From: Olsenella profusa F0195
GTDB lineage: Bacteria; Actinomycetota; Coriobacteriia; Coriobacteriales; Atopobiaceae
Assembly: GCF_000468755.1 (NCBI RefSeq)
Contig: NZ_AWEZ01000008.1
Location: 1-63,619 of the forward strand
Length of the DNA stretch: 63,619 nt
Reading direction: 5' to 3'
In this document: piece after piece, positions 1 through 7,393 of the stretch
Layout: the number at the start of each line of letters is the position of its first letter
Position numbering within the stretch: position 1 is the first letter of the stretch
Program-made: the position numbers and the translations under genes
The notes under the pieces: model-generated
Told to the model about the DNA's origin: nothing
Databases searched by the model: none
What the model saw: the letters and a program-made list of their open reading frames with translations, nothing else

Positions 1-219
1 AATGTATATAAATAATTTGAGAAACAGTAAATCGAATGGTTTGCTGTTTTTTGTTACTCAAGGGGATGCGGACAAAAAGTTGGACCTTGGAAGGTCCGGA
101 TTGGAGTTCGCACGGATCGCGTCGTGAAAGTTGGTGTAACAGCGCCTCTGGGGCTGTGATGGTCTTCGCCTCGTCCGCCCTCGATGATACGAAGGCCCAG
201 GTGCATGGACGGGTGAGGC
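1..219. other. Left-edge intergenic stretch
   Basis: No gene is supported here. The first 60 bases are AT-rich and could hold a promoter for a gene outside the window. A terminator-like hairpin for the leftward PTS operon is annotated separately at 72-97. Confidence 0.5.
72..97 (-). terminator. Rho-independent terminator, end of PTS operon
   Basis: On the minus strand a stem GGACCT / AGGTCC (82-97, 4-base loop) is followed by AAC and a run of five T. It lies about 120 bases past the manO stop codon and would end the leftward manX-manY-manZ-manO transcript. The stem is short, so confidence is moderate. Confidence 0.5.
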
Positions 220-657
220 TTACCTCTGTGGCATGTCGCCGTGCCTGCCCACAAGGCGTGAGACAAGGCCCTTGATGCCACCCGCAATGCTGCTCGACAT
301 GCTCGGTGCCCTCACGAGGCGCTCGGCCCCGATATGCTCCCGAATCGCCCGCAGCGTGCGCTTGTTGTCGCGCGTGGAGAAGGCGAACTCGCCGCTCGCA
401 CGCGTCATGACGGTAAAGCGGGGAAGGTACCTGCCCTTGAACATGACGGGCGCGGACACGCGATCGACCTCTGCCCAGGGAATCTGGATGTAGTCTCGCT
501 TGTTGGCGTCAGAGACGTACTCTATGCCACCTGAGCCCACCGTAAGCTCGCCATAGGAGCCGATGCCCAGAAAGGACGTGGCCTTGCTCCGAAGCTCGAT
601 CTGCCTGTTGAGCGGCGTATAGTCCATCTTTGCGGCTGTATGCGGGCGCAAGGGCAT
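220..657 (-). CDS. manO: DUF956 / ManO-type PTS-associated protein
   Basis: A 145-residue cytoplasmic protein of the DUF956 (ManO) family, which typically sits at the end of mannose-family PTS operons and is thought to modulate them. The start is the ATG at 657, which has a GGAGGGA ribosome site directly upstream; a longer frame to 714 has none. The core (LGIGSYGELTVG, then an IQIPW segment) fits the PH-like fold expected for the family. It follows manZ by about 110 bases, with a strong hairpin between the two genes, so its level may be set separately from the transporter. No catalytic motif is seen. Confidence 0.8.
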   Translation of the reverse strand: MPLRPHTAAKMDYTPLNRQIELRSKATSFLGIGSYGELTVGSGGIEYVSDANKRDYIQIPWAEVDRVSAPVMFKGRYLPRFTVMTRASGEFAFSTRDNKRTLRAIREHIGAERLVRAPSMSSSIAGGIKGLVSRLVGRHGDMPQR

Positions 658-713
658 GGTTCCCTCCTTGGATGTGCCAACACCACGTGAAAGAGTATAG
701 GAGTATGGCCACA

Positions 714-748
714 CGACAGGGCCGCACCCATCGGATGCGGCCCTGTCG
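714..748 (-). promoter_or_regulatory. Intercistronic 13-bp hairpin between manZ and manO
   Basis: CGACAGGGCCGCA (714-726) pairs perfectly with TGCGGCCCTGTCG (736-748) around a 9-base loop. There is no T-run after it on the minus strand, so it is more likely an mRNA stabiliser or partial attenuator than a full terminator. It lies in the only sizeable gap of the operon. Confidence 0.5.
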
Positions 749-767
749 CACGAGTGCGGTCGCTGCC

Positions 768-1682
768 TTACATGAACTGGAAGAAGCGTCCGATCACACC
801 GATGACGAAGAGCGCCAGGATGATGACGATGGGCGAGACGTTCTTCCTGAGGAGCTTGCAGCAGAGCAGCGTGAGACCAACCGCCGCCAGGCCGGGAATG
901 AGCTGGTCGAGATTCTGCTGGAGCGTAGTGACCTTGTTGGCGTCGAGGCCAGTGGGTCCCAGCGTGGAGTACTGCGTGAGCGCCTGCTTGATGCCCTCGG
1001 CACCGGAAGGCAGGTTGGCCCAGTCGATATAGGCACCCTCCTGCTGTGGGATCGTGGAGACGACCGGGGTGAAGGATATGGAGACCCAGCGCTCCACCAG
1101 GGCACCAATGATGAACATGCCCAGTATGGAGGCTCCCTCGGTGATCTGACCGAGCATGCCGCCCGAGAGGTCCTTGGCAATGGAGGTGCCCACGTTATAG
1201 CCGAACTCCTGGGTGTACCACAGGAAGGCGAGGCGAATGACGTTCCACGCCACAAAGAACAGGATGGGGCCCACGATGGAGCCGCTCAGCGCGAGCGAGG
1301 CGCCAAGGGCGCCTAGGATCGGGCGGATCGTGAACCAGAAGACGGGATCGCCCACGCCGGCGAGCGGACCCATCATGCCAACCTTGACGCCCTGAATGGC
1401 GGTGTCATCGACGGGTGCGCCATTGGCACGCTCCTCCTCGAGGGCGAGGGTGACACCGATGATTGGTGCGGAGACGTACGGATGCGTGTTGTAGAACTCG
1501 AGGTGACGCTTGAGGGCCGCCGCTCGCTGATCCTTGTCGGAATAGAGCTTCTTGATGGCCGGGATCATTGCATAGCACCAGCCACCGTTCTGCATGCGCT
1601 CGTAGTTCCACGAGCCCTGCAGGAACTGGTGACGCCATGCGACCTTGCGCCGGTCAGTCTTGGTAAGCTTGATGTCTGCCAT
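768..1682 (-). CDS. manZ: PTS mannose-family transporter subunit IID
   Basis: The 304-residue IID membrane subunit of a mannose/fructose/sorbose-family phosphotransferase system. With IIC it forms the sugar channel, and IIAB phosphorylates the incoming sugar. The N-terminus has the family's QGSWNYERMQ segment, followed by GPLAGVGDPVFW, the hallmark of IID proteins. Hydrophobic segments follow, and the protein ends in a hydrophobic stretch. Length is normal for IID. It lies 20 bases after IIC in the operon. The substrate (mannose, fructose, GlcNAc or another) cannot be told from sequence. Confidence 0.93.
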   Translation of the reverse strand: MADIKLTKTDRRKVAWRHQFLQGSWNYERMQNGGWCYAMIPAIKKLYSDKDQRAAALKRHLEFYNTHPYVSAPIIGVTLALEEERANGAPVDDTAIQGVKVGMMGPLAGVGDPVFWFTIRPILGALGASLALSGSIVGPILFFVAWNVIRLAFLWYTQEFGYNVGTSIAKDLSGGMLGQITEGASILGMFIIGALVERWVSISFTPVVSTIPQQEGAYIDWANLPSGAEGIKQALTQYSTLGPTGLDANKVTTLQQNLDQLIPGLAAVGLTLLCCKLLRKNVSPIVIILALFVIGVIGRFFQFM

Positions 1683-1702
1683 GTGTGCTCACACTCCCCT
1701 TC

Positions 1703-2521
1703 CTACTCGTAGTCGTTGATGATGTCCCCCAGCGGATCACCGGAACCGGTGCCGCCACCACCACCCTGCTTGGCCAGGCCCTTGAGGGTGAGGTAGATGA
1801 GGGCGAACACGACGCCGATGATACCGAGGGCGATGAGCGTGAGCTCCTTGATGGCCGCAATGACGAAGCCAAGGGCAAAGAAGGGCCAGGTCTCCTTGGT
1901 GGCCATCATGTTGACGACCATGGAGTAGCCGACTGCGGCAACCATGCCACCGCCAACGGCCATGCCCCCGGAGAGCCAGGGGGGCATCATGTTGAGCGTG
2001 CTGGTGACTGCCTCGGCAGGGATGAAGCACAGGGCGGCTGCCGGCACGGCGATGCGGATGCCCTGAAGGCAGATGGCAAAGACCTGCCACCCCTCGATAG
2101 CGGCAAAATTGGCATGATCGGCCGCGGCATCCATGGCATGGACCAGTGCCGTCGCAATGGTGCGCACGATCATCGTGAGGAAGAGGCCGGCCACGGAAAG
2201 GGGCACGGCAACGGCGATGGACGTGGCGATAGCGTCCTGCGAGCTGGCGCTTCCTCCACTGAGCGCGAGCATCATGATGATGGACGAGGCCACGGAGGCG
2301 AGGGCTGCGTCAGGTGCGACGGCGGCACCGATGTTGGCCCAGCCCAAGGCGATCATCTGCAGTGAGCCACCCAGAATGATGCCCTCGACGGGATGGCCAC
2401 AGACGAGGCCGATGAGCGTACAGGCGACCAGGGGCTGGTGGAATTGCCACTCGTCCAGGATGCCCTCCATGCCTGCCAAGAAAGCCACGAGAATGACAAG
2501 CACGATGGTGATTGGGTTCAT
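1703..2521 (-). CDS. manY: PTS mannose-family transporter subunit IIC
   Basis: The 272-residue polytopic IIC subunit. The N-terminus (ITIVLVILVAFLAG) and the following GIILGGSLQMIALGWANIG segment are typical of the family, which translocates the sugar across the membrane together with IID. Start at 2521 has a near-perfect AAAGGGAGG ribosome site. A glycine-rich loop (QGGGGGTGSG) lies close to the C-terminus. The gene is 15 bases downstream of the IIAB gene and part of the same leftward operon. Confidence 0.92.
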   Translation of the reverse strand: MNPITIVLVILVAFLAGMEGILDEWQFHQPLVACTLIGLVCGHPVEGIILGGSLQMIALGWANIGAAVAPDAALASVASSIIMMLALSGGSASSQDAIATSIAVAVPLSVAGLFLTMIVRTIATALVHAMDAAADHANFAAIEGWQVFAICLQGIRIAVPAAALCFIPAEAVTSTLNMMPPWLSGGMAVGGGMVAAVGYSMVVNMMATKETWPFFALGFVIAAIKELTLIALGIIGVVFALIYLTLKGLAKQGGGGGTGSGDPLGDIINDYE

Positions 2522-2536
2522 GTTCCCTCCCTTTCT

Positions 2537-3544
2537 CTATGCGTTCTGAGCGGCGAGCTCGGACTTTGCCTTCTTCAGCATGCCGTCGAAGGACTCTGGC
2601 GCATCGGCGGGCACCTTGCGCACGTCGAACGTCACGCCCTTGTCCTTGAGGGCCTCGAGGGTCTTCACGTCGTCCTCACCCATGGCGATGGCATTGGTGA
2701 CCACGACCTTGCCTGCGGAGTGGGCCATGGAGCCAAGGTTGACCTTCTTGATGTCCACACCGCCCTCGAGGGCGCGCAGCAGATCCTGTGGCGTCTCGAA
2801 GAGGAGCATCACCTTGGTGGCACCGAAGCGCGGATCCTTGGCAATCTGGATGATCTTGGAGATGGGCACCACATGGGCCTTGACCCCGGGAGGTGCCGCC
2901 TGCTCGATCATGGACTTGCGCAGCTCGTCGTGGGCGACGGCATCGGAGCACACGATGATGCGATCGGGACCGGTCATCTTGGTCCAGGTGGTTGCCACCT
3001 GGCCGTGCAGCAGGCGCGTGTCCACACGGGCAAGCACGATCTTGAGGTGGCCGTCGCCAAGGACCGTGCCCTCTGGGATGGAGCCCGTCGGTGTCGTGGC
3101 CACCACCGCGGCTGCGGCGGCAGGGGCGGCCTCGACAGGCTGCAGGCTCTCGGGCTTGACCTTGACGCCATCACGCGCCTCGGCATAGATCTCCTTGGCG
3201 ACGTCTGCGGCCGTCTCGGCGCCCATGCGCGCTCCATAGGCCGAGACGAGCATGGGCAGGCTCAGACCCGTGACAGCCACCCAGTCCTCGTGGTCTCCCC
3301 CATCGACGATGCGAGACACCTGGTTGAACGGGGTGCCGCCCCACAGATCGACCAAGAACAGCACATGCTCCTGATCGTCGAAGGTGGCGACGGCGTCGTG
3401 CAGCTTCTGGTACATGTCATCAGGCCCCATGTCGGGGGTGAGGACTGCCGTGGCCACGTTCTCCTGGGGGCCAAAGATCATCTGACCAGACTCTTTGATT
3501 CCCTCGGCAAACGCACCGTGGCTCGCTAGGACAATACCGACCAT
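2537..3544 (-). CDS. manX: PTS mannose-family fused subunit IIAB
   Basis: A 335-residue cytoplasmic phosphotransfer protein. Residues 1-130 are a IIA-man domain with the phospho-accepting histidine at His9 (VLASHGAF). An Ala/Pro-rich hinge spans about 138-160. Residues 166-335 are a IIB domain with the second active histidine at about His180 (DTRLLHGQV). HPr passes phosphate to His9, then to His180, then to the sugar entering through IIC/IID. First gene of the leftward manXYZ-O operon, with a GGAGGAAG ribosome site before the ATG at 3544. Both catalytic histidines are present, so it should be active. Confidence 0.94.
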   Translation of the reverse strand: MVGIVLASHGAFAEGIKESGQMIFGPQENVATAVLTPDMGPDDMYQKLHDAVATFDDQEHVLFLVDLWGGTPFNQVSRIVDGGDHEDWVAVTGLSLPMLVSAYGARMGAETAADVAKEIYAEARDGVKVKPESLQPVEAAPAAAAAVVATTPTGSIPEGTVLGDGHLKIVLARVDTRLLHGQVATTWTKMTGPDRIIVCSDAVAHDELRKSMIEQAAPPGVKAHVVPISKIIQIAKDPRFGATKVMLLFETPQDLLRALEGGVDIKKVNLGSMAHSAGKVVVTNAIAMGEDDVKTLEALKDKGVTFDVRKVPADAPESFDGMLKKAKSELAAQNA

Positions 3545-3648
3545 CCAACTTCCTCCTTACTTGCTTCATCTGCCAACAGATACGGATGCATTGCATGATG
3601 AATCACGATTTGTACGCAATCGCTCCATGAATGCTACACACATCCTGC

Positions 3649-3654
3649 AGTATA
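3649..3654 (-). promoter_or_regulatory. Candidate -10 box of the mannose PTS operon
   Basis: TATACT on the minus strand, about 105 bases before the manX start and about 95 bases past the upstream peptidase stop. No good -35 box lies 16-18 bases upstream, so an activator may be needed. The 205-base gap is long enough for its own promoter. Low confidence. Confidence 0.3.
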
Positions 3655-3749
3655 CGACAAGGGAATGTTTGCATCAGTCACAACATGATGGAAATCCGTC
3701 AAAGGGATGGTCGACCGTCCCTCTGTGCCTCATTGGAAGGGTGCGGATG

Positions 3750-4871
3750 CTACCCCACTCTGAGCAGGTCGTGGGCGGAGCGGCCGAAGGGATGGTAGCC
3801 GTCCTCGGCCATGTGGCCACAGTCCTCAAGGCGGATGCCAAACCTGCCAGGCAGATAGATGCCTGGTTCGATGGTAATCACGGACCCCACCGGCACCTCA
3901 TCGCCATAGAGGCGGCTGAGGTGCGGGCTCTCATGGATCTCGATGCCCACACCATGGCCAAGGCCATGGCCGAAGTACGGTCCATAGCCCGCGTCCGAGA
4001 TGACCTTCGCGGCCAGATCATGGATATCCCGACCGATGCAGCCCGGCTTGGCGGCGGCCTCGCAGGCCTCGTTGGCCTCGCGCACCACATCGTACACGTG
4101 GCGTTGCTCCTCGGAGGGCTCCCCCACGCAGACCGTTCGCGTCATGTCGGCATGATAGTCGTGGTAGGCGGCGCCGTAGTCCATCACGATCAGGTCGCCC
4201 TCGCGCACCACGTAGTCGCTGGGCTTGGCATGGGGGTTGGCACCATTGGGGCCCGCGGCGACGATGGTGTCAAACGAGAGGGCATCCGCACCATGCATGA
4301 GCATGTAGTGCTCGAGTTCGGCACGAATCTGCCGCTCGGTGAGGCCCGCCTTGATGTAGCCACGGATATGGTCGAAGGCGTCATCGGTAACCTCCTGCGC
4401 CCTGGCGAGCAGGCCAAGCTCCTCCCGGTCCTTGACGATGCGCAGGCGTACAAGATCCCCGTGCAGGCGCGGCAGCAGACAGCTCATGGAGCGGGCGGCA
4501 AGCTCCGCCTGCAGACCGTCAAAGAACGAGAGGGGGCAGGTGTCCTCGACGGCCGCCACGCGGGCGCGCGCCTTGAGGACGCGCCCGGCAGCCCAGGCCA
4601 CGGCATCGACGGCATCCCCGTCGAGCTGCCAGACGCCGTCCGTACCCATGCGTTCGACGAAGCTGTTGTAGTAGCGGGAGTCCGTGTGAAGCCAGAGGCC
4701 ATCCTGCGTGAGGAAGGCAGTGTGCGCCTGCTCGGAGTCGAACACCCGCTCCACACCGGTCAGCCAGCGCAGATCGGGGTTGTTGCGCAGGATGACGGCA
4801 TCGTACCCGCGCTCCTCCATGAGTGCGCGAAAGCGCGCCACCCTCTGTGCGCACAGGGATGCGACTGTCAT
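3750..4871 (-). CDS. M24-family Xaa-Pro peptidase
   Basis: A 373-residue cytoplasmic metallopeptidase expected to cleave N-terminal or dipeptide bonds next to proline. Residues 1-125 are a creatinase-type N-terminal domain. The rest is the M24 pita-bread fold with all metal ligands visible: the two Asp in DYGAAYHDYHADMTR, the His in HGLGHGVGIEIHES, Glu in TIEPGIY and Glu in RLEDCG. The chosen start (4871) has GGAAGGAG seven bases upstream; a longer frame to 4892 lacks this. It is the last gene of the aroK - aroB-like - peptidase cluster, an order often seen in Gram-positives. PepP versus PepQ specificity is not resolvable. Confidence 0.9.
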   Translation of the reverse strand: MTVASLCAQRVARFRALMEERGYDAVILRNNPDLRWLTGVERVFDSEQAHTAFLTQDGLWLHTDSRYYNSFVERMGTDGVWQLDGDAVDAVAWAAGRVLKARARVAAVEDTCPLSFFDGLQAELAARSMSCLLPRLHGDLVRLRIVKDREELGLLARAQEVTDDAFDHIRGYIKAGLTERQIRAELEHYMLMHGADALSFDTIVAAGPNGANPHAKPSDYVVREGDLIVMDYGAAYHDYHADMTRTVCVGEPSEEQRHVYDVVREANEACEAAAKPGCIGRDIHDLAAKVISDAGYGPYFGHGLGHGVGIEIHESPHLSRLYGDEVPVGSVITIEPGIYLPGRFGIRLEDCGHMAEDGYHPFGRSAHDLLRVG

Positions 4872-4925
4872 GCGACCACTCCTTCCGGTCATGCGACCAT
4901 GGTACCGTGACGGGCGTCCTGGTCC

Positions 4926-6086
4926 CTACCGACCTCGCGCGGCACACCAGGCGTCAAGGTGCTCCTCAAGCAGCGCGTCATCCACGTTGGACAGGCGCAC
5001 GCGGCCGATCCTCTGTGGGAGGGCCAGCTGGAAGCGGTTGCTGTGCAGGAACGCGTCCGCCTTGAGGCGCTCGAGCAGGGCGGCGGCATCCACCTGCGCG
5101 ACCGCCAGAGGCAGGCCAAGCCGCTCGAGCAGCTCGTCCTGCGCAAGGACGTCATCCACACCCAGGACGCCCAGGCCCGCCGAGACGCGGGCCGAGAAGC
5201 GCAGCCCCTCGGCAAGGCGCGTGGATAGGGGCAGCTCCGTGAGGGCGCCCAGCGCATACGCCAACTCCCGTCCGTAACGCAGGCCCTGGCGCACGGCCAG
5301 GGCGGAGGACGACGCGATCCTCCCACGCGTCTTGAGCGTGTCGGCCGCCTGCTCCGCAAGCGTGTCGGAGGCAACGTCGACAGCAGCATCGATCTCGGCA
5401 TCCACGTCGGAGTCCGCCTCCGCGGCGTCGGGACCCTGCGCCACCTCGAGGCTCCTGTCCCAGAGGCGTGAGAAGGACTGCTCGGAGTCCACCATGGCCG
5501 CCTGCGCCATGAGGGCGCGCGCGCAAAGCGTCGTCTCACCCGTAGGCGACACGTCCATAAGGTCGAGGTCGGCCACCAGGTAGCGGCAAGCGGGACGTGG
5601 CGAGAGCACCTGGGCATGCGCGGCGAGGTCGATGCCCCGCGGCGCGGGTGCCACCTCCACGAGCGCCGTGAGGTCCAGGGGGATGGCAGCCATCTGCACG
5701 CCGCCACACCAGGCGACGCAGACGTTGGAGGCAACCGAGAGCACATCGGCGTCGCCGATGGCCACGACGAGGTCGTCTGCGGTCACATGGTGGGCGTCGA
5801 GCCTCCCCACAAGGCGAGACGCTTCCTGGAGCTGACGCGCCGTGGAACCTGAGGGCACCTCCGTCCGCTCGACCACGAAGCCCGCGGACGTCAACTCGCG
5901 GCGCACGAGCTCCTCGGTCATCTCGTTTGTCCCGCTGCCAACCATAAGCTCGGCCCGTTGGGGCGTGCCCACGGCACCCTTGAACACGGCCTCGCACTCC
6001 GCGATGGTGCCGTGGCCGATGCGCGCCTCGCAGGCTCCTCCCAACGCAGGCACCCACTGCCTGACCGTCTGCATGGCCCTGCTCAT
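4926..6086 (-). CDS. Divergent 3-dehydroquinate synthase-like protein
   Basis: A 386-residue protein in the aroB position directly after aroK, overlapping it by ATGA at 6083-6086. The overall layout follows 3-dehydroquinate synthase: an N-terminal nucleotide-binding half (VAIGDADVLSVASNV, then AAIPLDLTALVEVA) and a C-terminal helical half ending in FLHSNRFQLALPQRIG. The usual GGGVVGD nucleotide signature and the metal-binding GHTFGHA and HGEAVA motifs are not recognisable; the matching segments read YGRELAYAL and RLAEGLRFSA. An acidic insert lies at about residues 190-215. It may be a very divergent synthase or a pseudoenzyme. The start at 6086 has GGAGGAGGG upstream. Confidence 0.65.
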   Translation of the reverse strand: MSRAMQTVRQWVPALGGACEARIGHGTIAECEAVFKGAVGTPQRAELMVGSGTNEMTEELVRRELTSAGFVVERTEVPSGSTARQLQEASRLVGRLDAHHVTADDLVVAIGDADVLSVASNVCVAWCGGVQMAAIPLDLTALVEVAPAPRGIDLAAHAQVLSPRPACRYLVADLDLMDVSPTGETTLCARALMAQAAMVDSEQSFSRLWDRSLEVAQGPDAAEADSDVDAEIDAAVDVASDTLAEQAADTLKTRGRIASSSALAVRQGLRYGRELAYALGALTELPLSTRLAEGLRFSARVSAGLGVLGVDDVLAQDELLERLGLPLAVAQVDAAALLERLKADAFLHSNRFQLALPQRIGRVRLSNVDDALLEEHLDAWCAARGR

Positions 6087-6631
6087 AGCAGGCCCTCCTC
6101 CCAGAGCACGCACCCCGCAAGGGAGCAGACCTGCTCGAACGACTTTCCCCTGATATCTATCGTAATGTCGGCGGCGCCCTGATAGAGGGGACGACGTGCC
6201 TGGTACAGCTTGCGCGCATCCTCGACGCAGCCAAAGTCAGGCCGTAGCTCAGGATGACGGATCTGGCGCAGGGAGTCCACGAGATCCCCATCAAGAAAGA
6301 CGACCTTGCCCATCTCGTGCATGATGGCACAGGAGCGGCCGTCCTCCACGATGCCTCCGCCGCAGCTCACCAGCAGCGACTTGCGGCTCCGAAGCTTACC
6401 GAGCGCCTCGACCTCATAGTCGCGAAAGCGCCGCTCACCGTCGCACTCGAAGATCTGGCAGACGCTCATGTGACGCGCGCGCTCCACGAGCTTGTCCGTG
6501 TCCACAAAGTCACGGTTGAAGAGGCCACCGAGGTTGCGCGCAAGCGTCGACTTGCCCGCCCCCAGGAAGCCCACAAAGAAGATATGGTCGCAGCCCTTAT
6601 GGACCACGTAGCCCGTGTCCTGTTCGCTCAT
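6083..6631 (-). CDS. aroK: Shikimate kinase
   Basis: A 182-residue cytoplasmic kinase converting shikimate to shikimate 3-phosphate in the chorismate pathway. The P-loop GFLGAGKST is clear, followed by DFVDTDKL with the Asp that binds shikimate, FRDYEVEAL, and the SCGGGIV motif of the substrate site. Length fits the family. The ATG at 6631 (MSEQDTG) was chosen from the family start; its ribosome site is weak. The last four bases overlap the next gene, suggesting coupled translation. An unusual array of repeated sites lies 72 bases upstream (6703-6872), with an extended -10-like TGCTAGAAT between it and the gene. Confidence 0.9.
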   Translation of the reverse strand: MSEQDTGYVVHKGCDHIFFVGFLGAGKSTLARNLGGLFNRDFVDTDKLVERARHMSVCQIFECDGERRFRDYEVEALGKLRSRKSLLVSCGGGIVEDGRSCAIMHEMGKVVFLDGDLVDSLRQIRHPELRPDFGCVEDARKLYQARRPLYQGAADITIDIRGKSFEQVCSLAGCVLWEEGLL

Positions 6632-6674
6632 GTGGTTGATGACCCCGTGCGTCTCTTGATGCTTATCGGCCTTG

Positions 6675-6682
6675 ATTCTAGC
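6675..6682 (-). promoter_or_regulatory. Candidate extended -10 of aroK
   Basis: On the minus strand the sequence reads TTTGCTAGAAT, an extended -10 (TGC then TAGAAT) about 45 bases before the aroK start. There is no -35 consensus. The -35 position abuts the first site of the repeat array at 6703-6717, which would suit activation or repression by whatever binds there. Confidence 0.35.
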
Positions 6683-6702
6683 AAACGGGAATGGATGGCC
6701 CC

Positions 6703-6872
6703 GAGTCGTTCGCAATTCTCTCCGCTTCCCCACCGAGTCGTATGCAATTTATCGGGCGAACTGACTGCCATACAATGATGAGATAACATTTTTATCTGCG
6801 GTTTTGTCGGTGGCGAGTCGTTCGCAATTGCGAACGACTCGGAAGAGCCCTGCGCAGAATTGCATACGACTC
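6703..6872. repeat. Five-site array, motif GAGTCGTWYGCAATT (copy 1)
   Basis: Forward sites start at 6703, 6735 and 6815. Reverse sites lie at 6826-6840 and 6858-6872. The third and fourth overlap to form a perfect 26-bp palindrome (6815-6840). Neighbouring sites on each flank are 32 bases apart, about three helical turns. The array lies between yqeG and aroK and is matched in layout by 41452-41620. No gene is present inside it. Confidence 0.85.
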
Positions 6873-6883
6873 GGAGAGGGACG

Positions 6884-7384
6884 CTATTCGCCCTCGAAGG
6901 GACGCTCCCCAATGACGCGGTGCTCGAGGAGGCGCACCAGTCGCATGTGTGGGAGGTCGCACGCGGACTGTGGCCGCACGAGGATGGTGCGCACGCCCGC
7001 GAGATTGCCCGCGAGGACGTCAGTGAACACCTGGTCGCCCACCATGACGGCCTCCGCCGCCGAGACGCCCATGCGTCTGAGGGCAGCTCGCACGGCACAG
7101 GGAAGGGGCTTGAGCGCATGGTGCACCACCAGGCTCGCAAGCTCCCGTGCCGAGTCCTCGACCGCCCGCGTATGAATGTTGTTGGACACCATGCACGTGG
7201 AGATCCCCGCCTCGTGCACCCGACGGAACCAGGCGGCCACCGCGGGCGGCGCCTGCCTTGTATCGCGTGGCACGCAGGTGTTGTCACGGTCAAAGAGCAC
7301 GCACCGTACGCCATCGCGCACGAGGTCGTCCACGCCGAGGAGGTCGATGGAGGCCACGCAGCGGCTGGGATGCAGGATGCTCAT
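6884..7384 (-). CDS. yqeG: YqeG family HAD IIIA-type phosphatase
   Basis: A 166-residue HAD-superfamily protein. The nucleophile motif FDRDNT (Asp about residue 32) is the YqeG-family form, followed by CMVSNN (motif II) and VMVGDQVFTDVLAGN (motif III/IV). Cytoplasmic phosphatase of unknown physiological substrate; in Gram-positives yqeG commonly neighbours translation and shikimate genes, as here. Start at 7384 has AGGAG seven bases upstream. It lies nine bases after mltG and is probably cotranscribed with alaS-ruvX-mltG. Its stop is 11 bases from the repeat array at 6703-6872. Confidence 0.88.
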   Translation of the reverse strand: MSILHPSRCVASIDLLGVDDLVRDGVRCVLFDRDNTCVPRDTRQAPPAVAAWFRRVHEAGISTCMVSNNIHTRAVEDSARELASLVVHHALKPLPCAVRAALRRMGVSAAEAVMVGDQVFTDVLAGNLAGVRTILVRPQSACDLPHMRLVRLLEHRVIGERPFEGE

Positions 7385-7393
7385 GACACGCTC

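Noticed and set aside
3545-3600. Sigma-54-type -24/-12 promoter for the mannose PTS
   Set aside because: A GG and a GC doublet are present but 8 rather than 10 bases apart and too close to the start codon.
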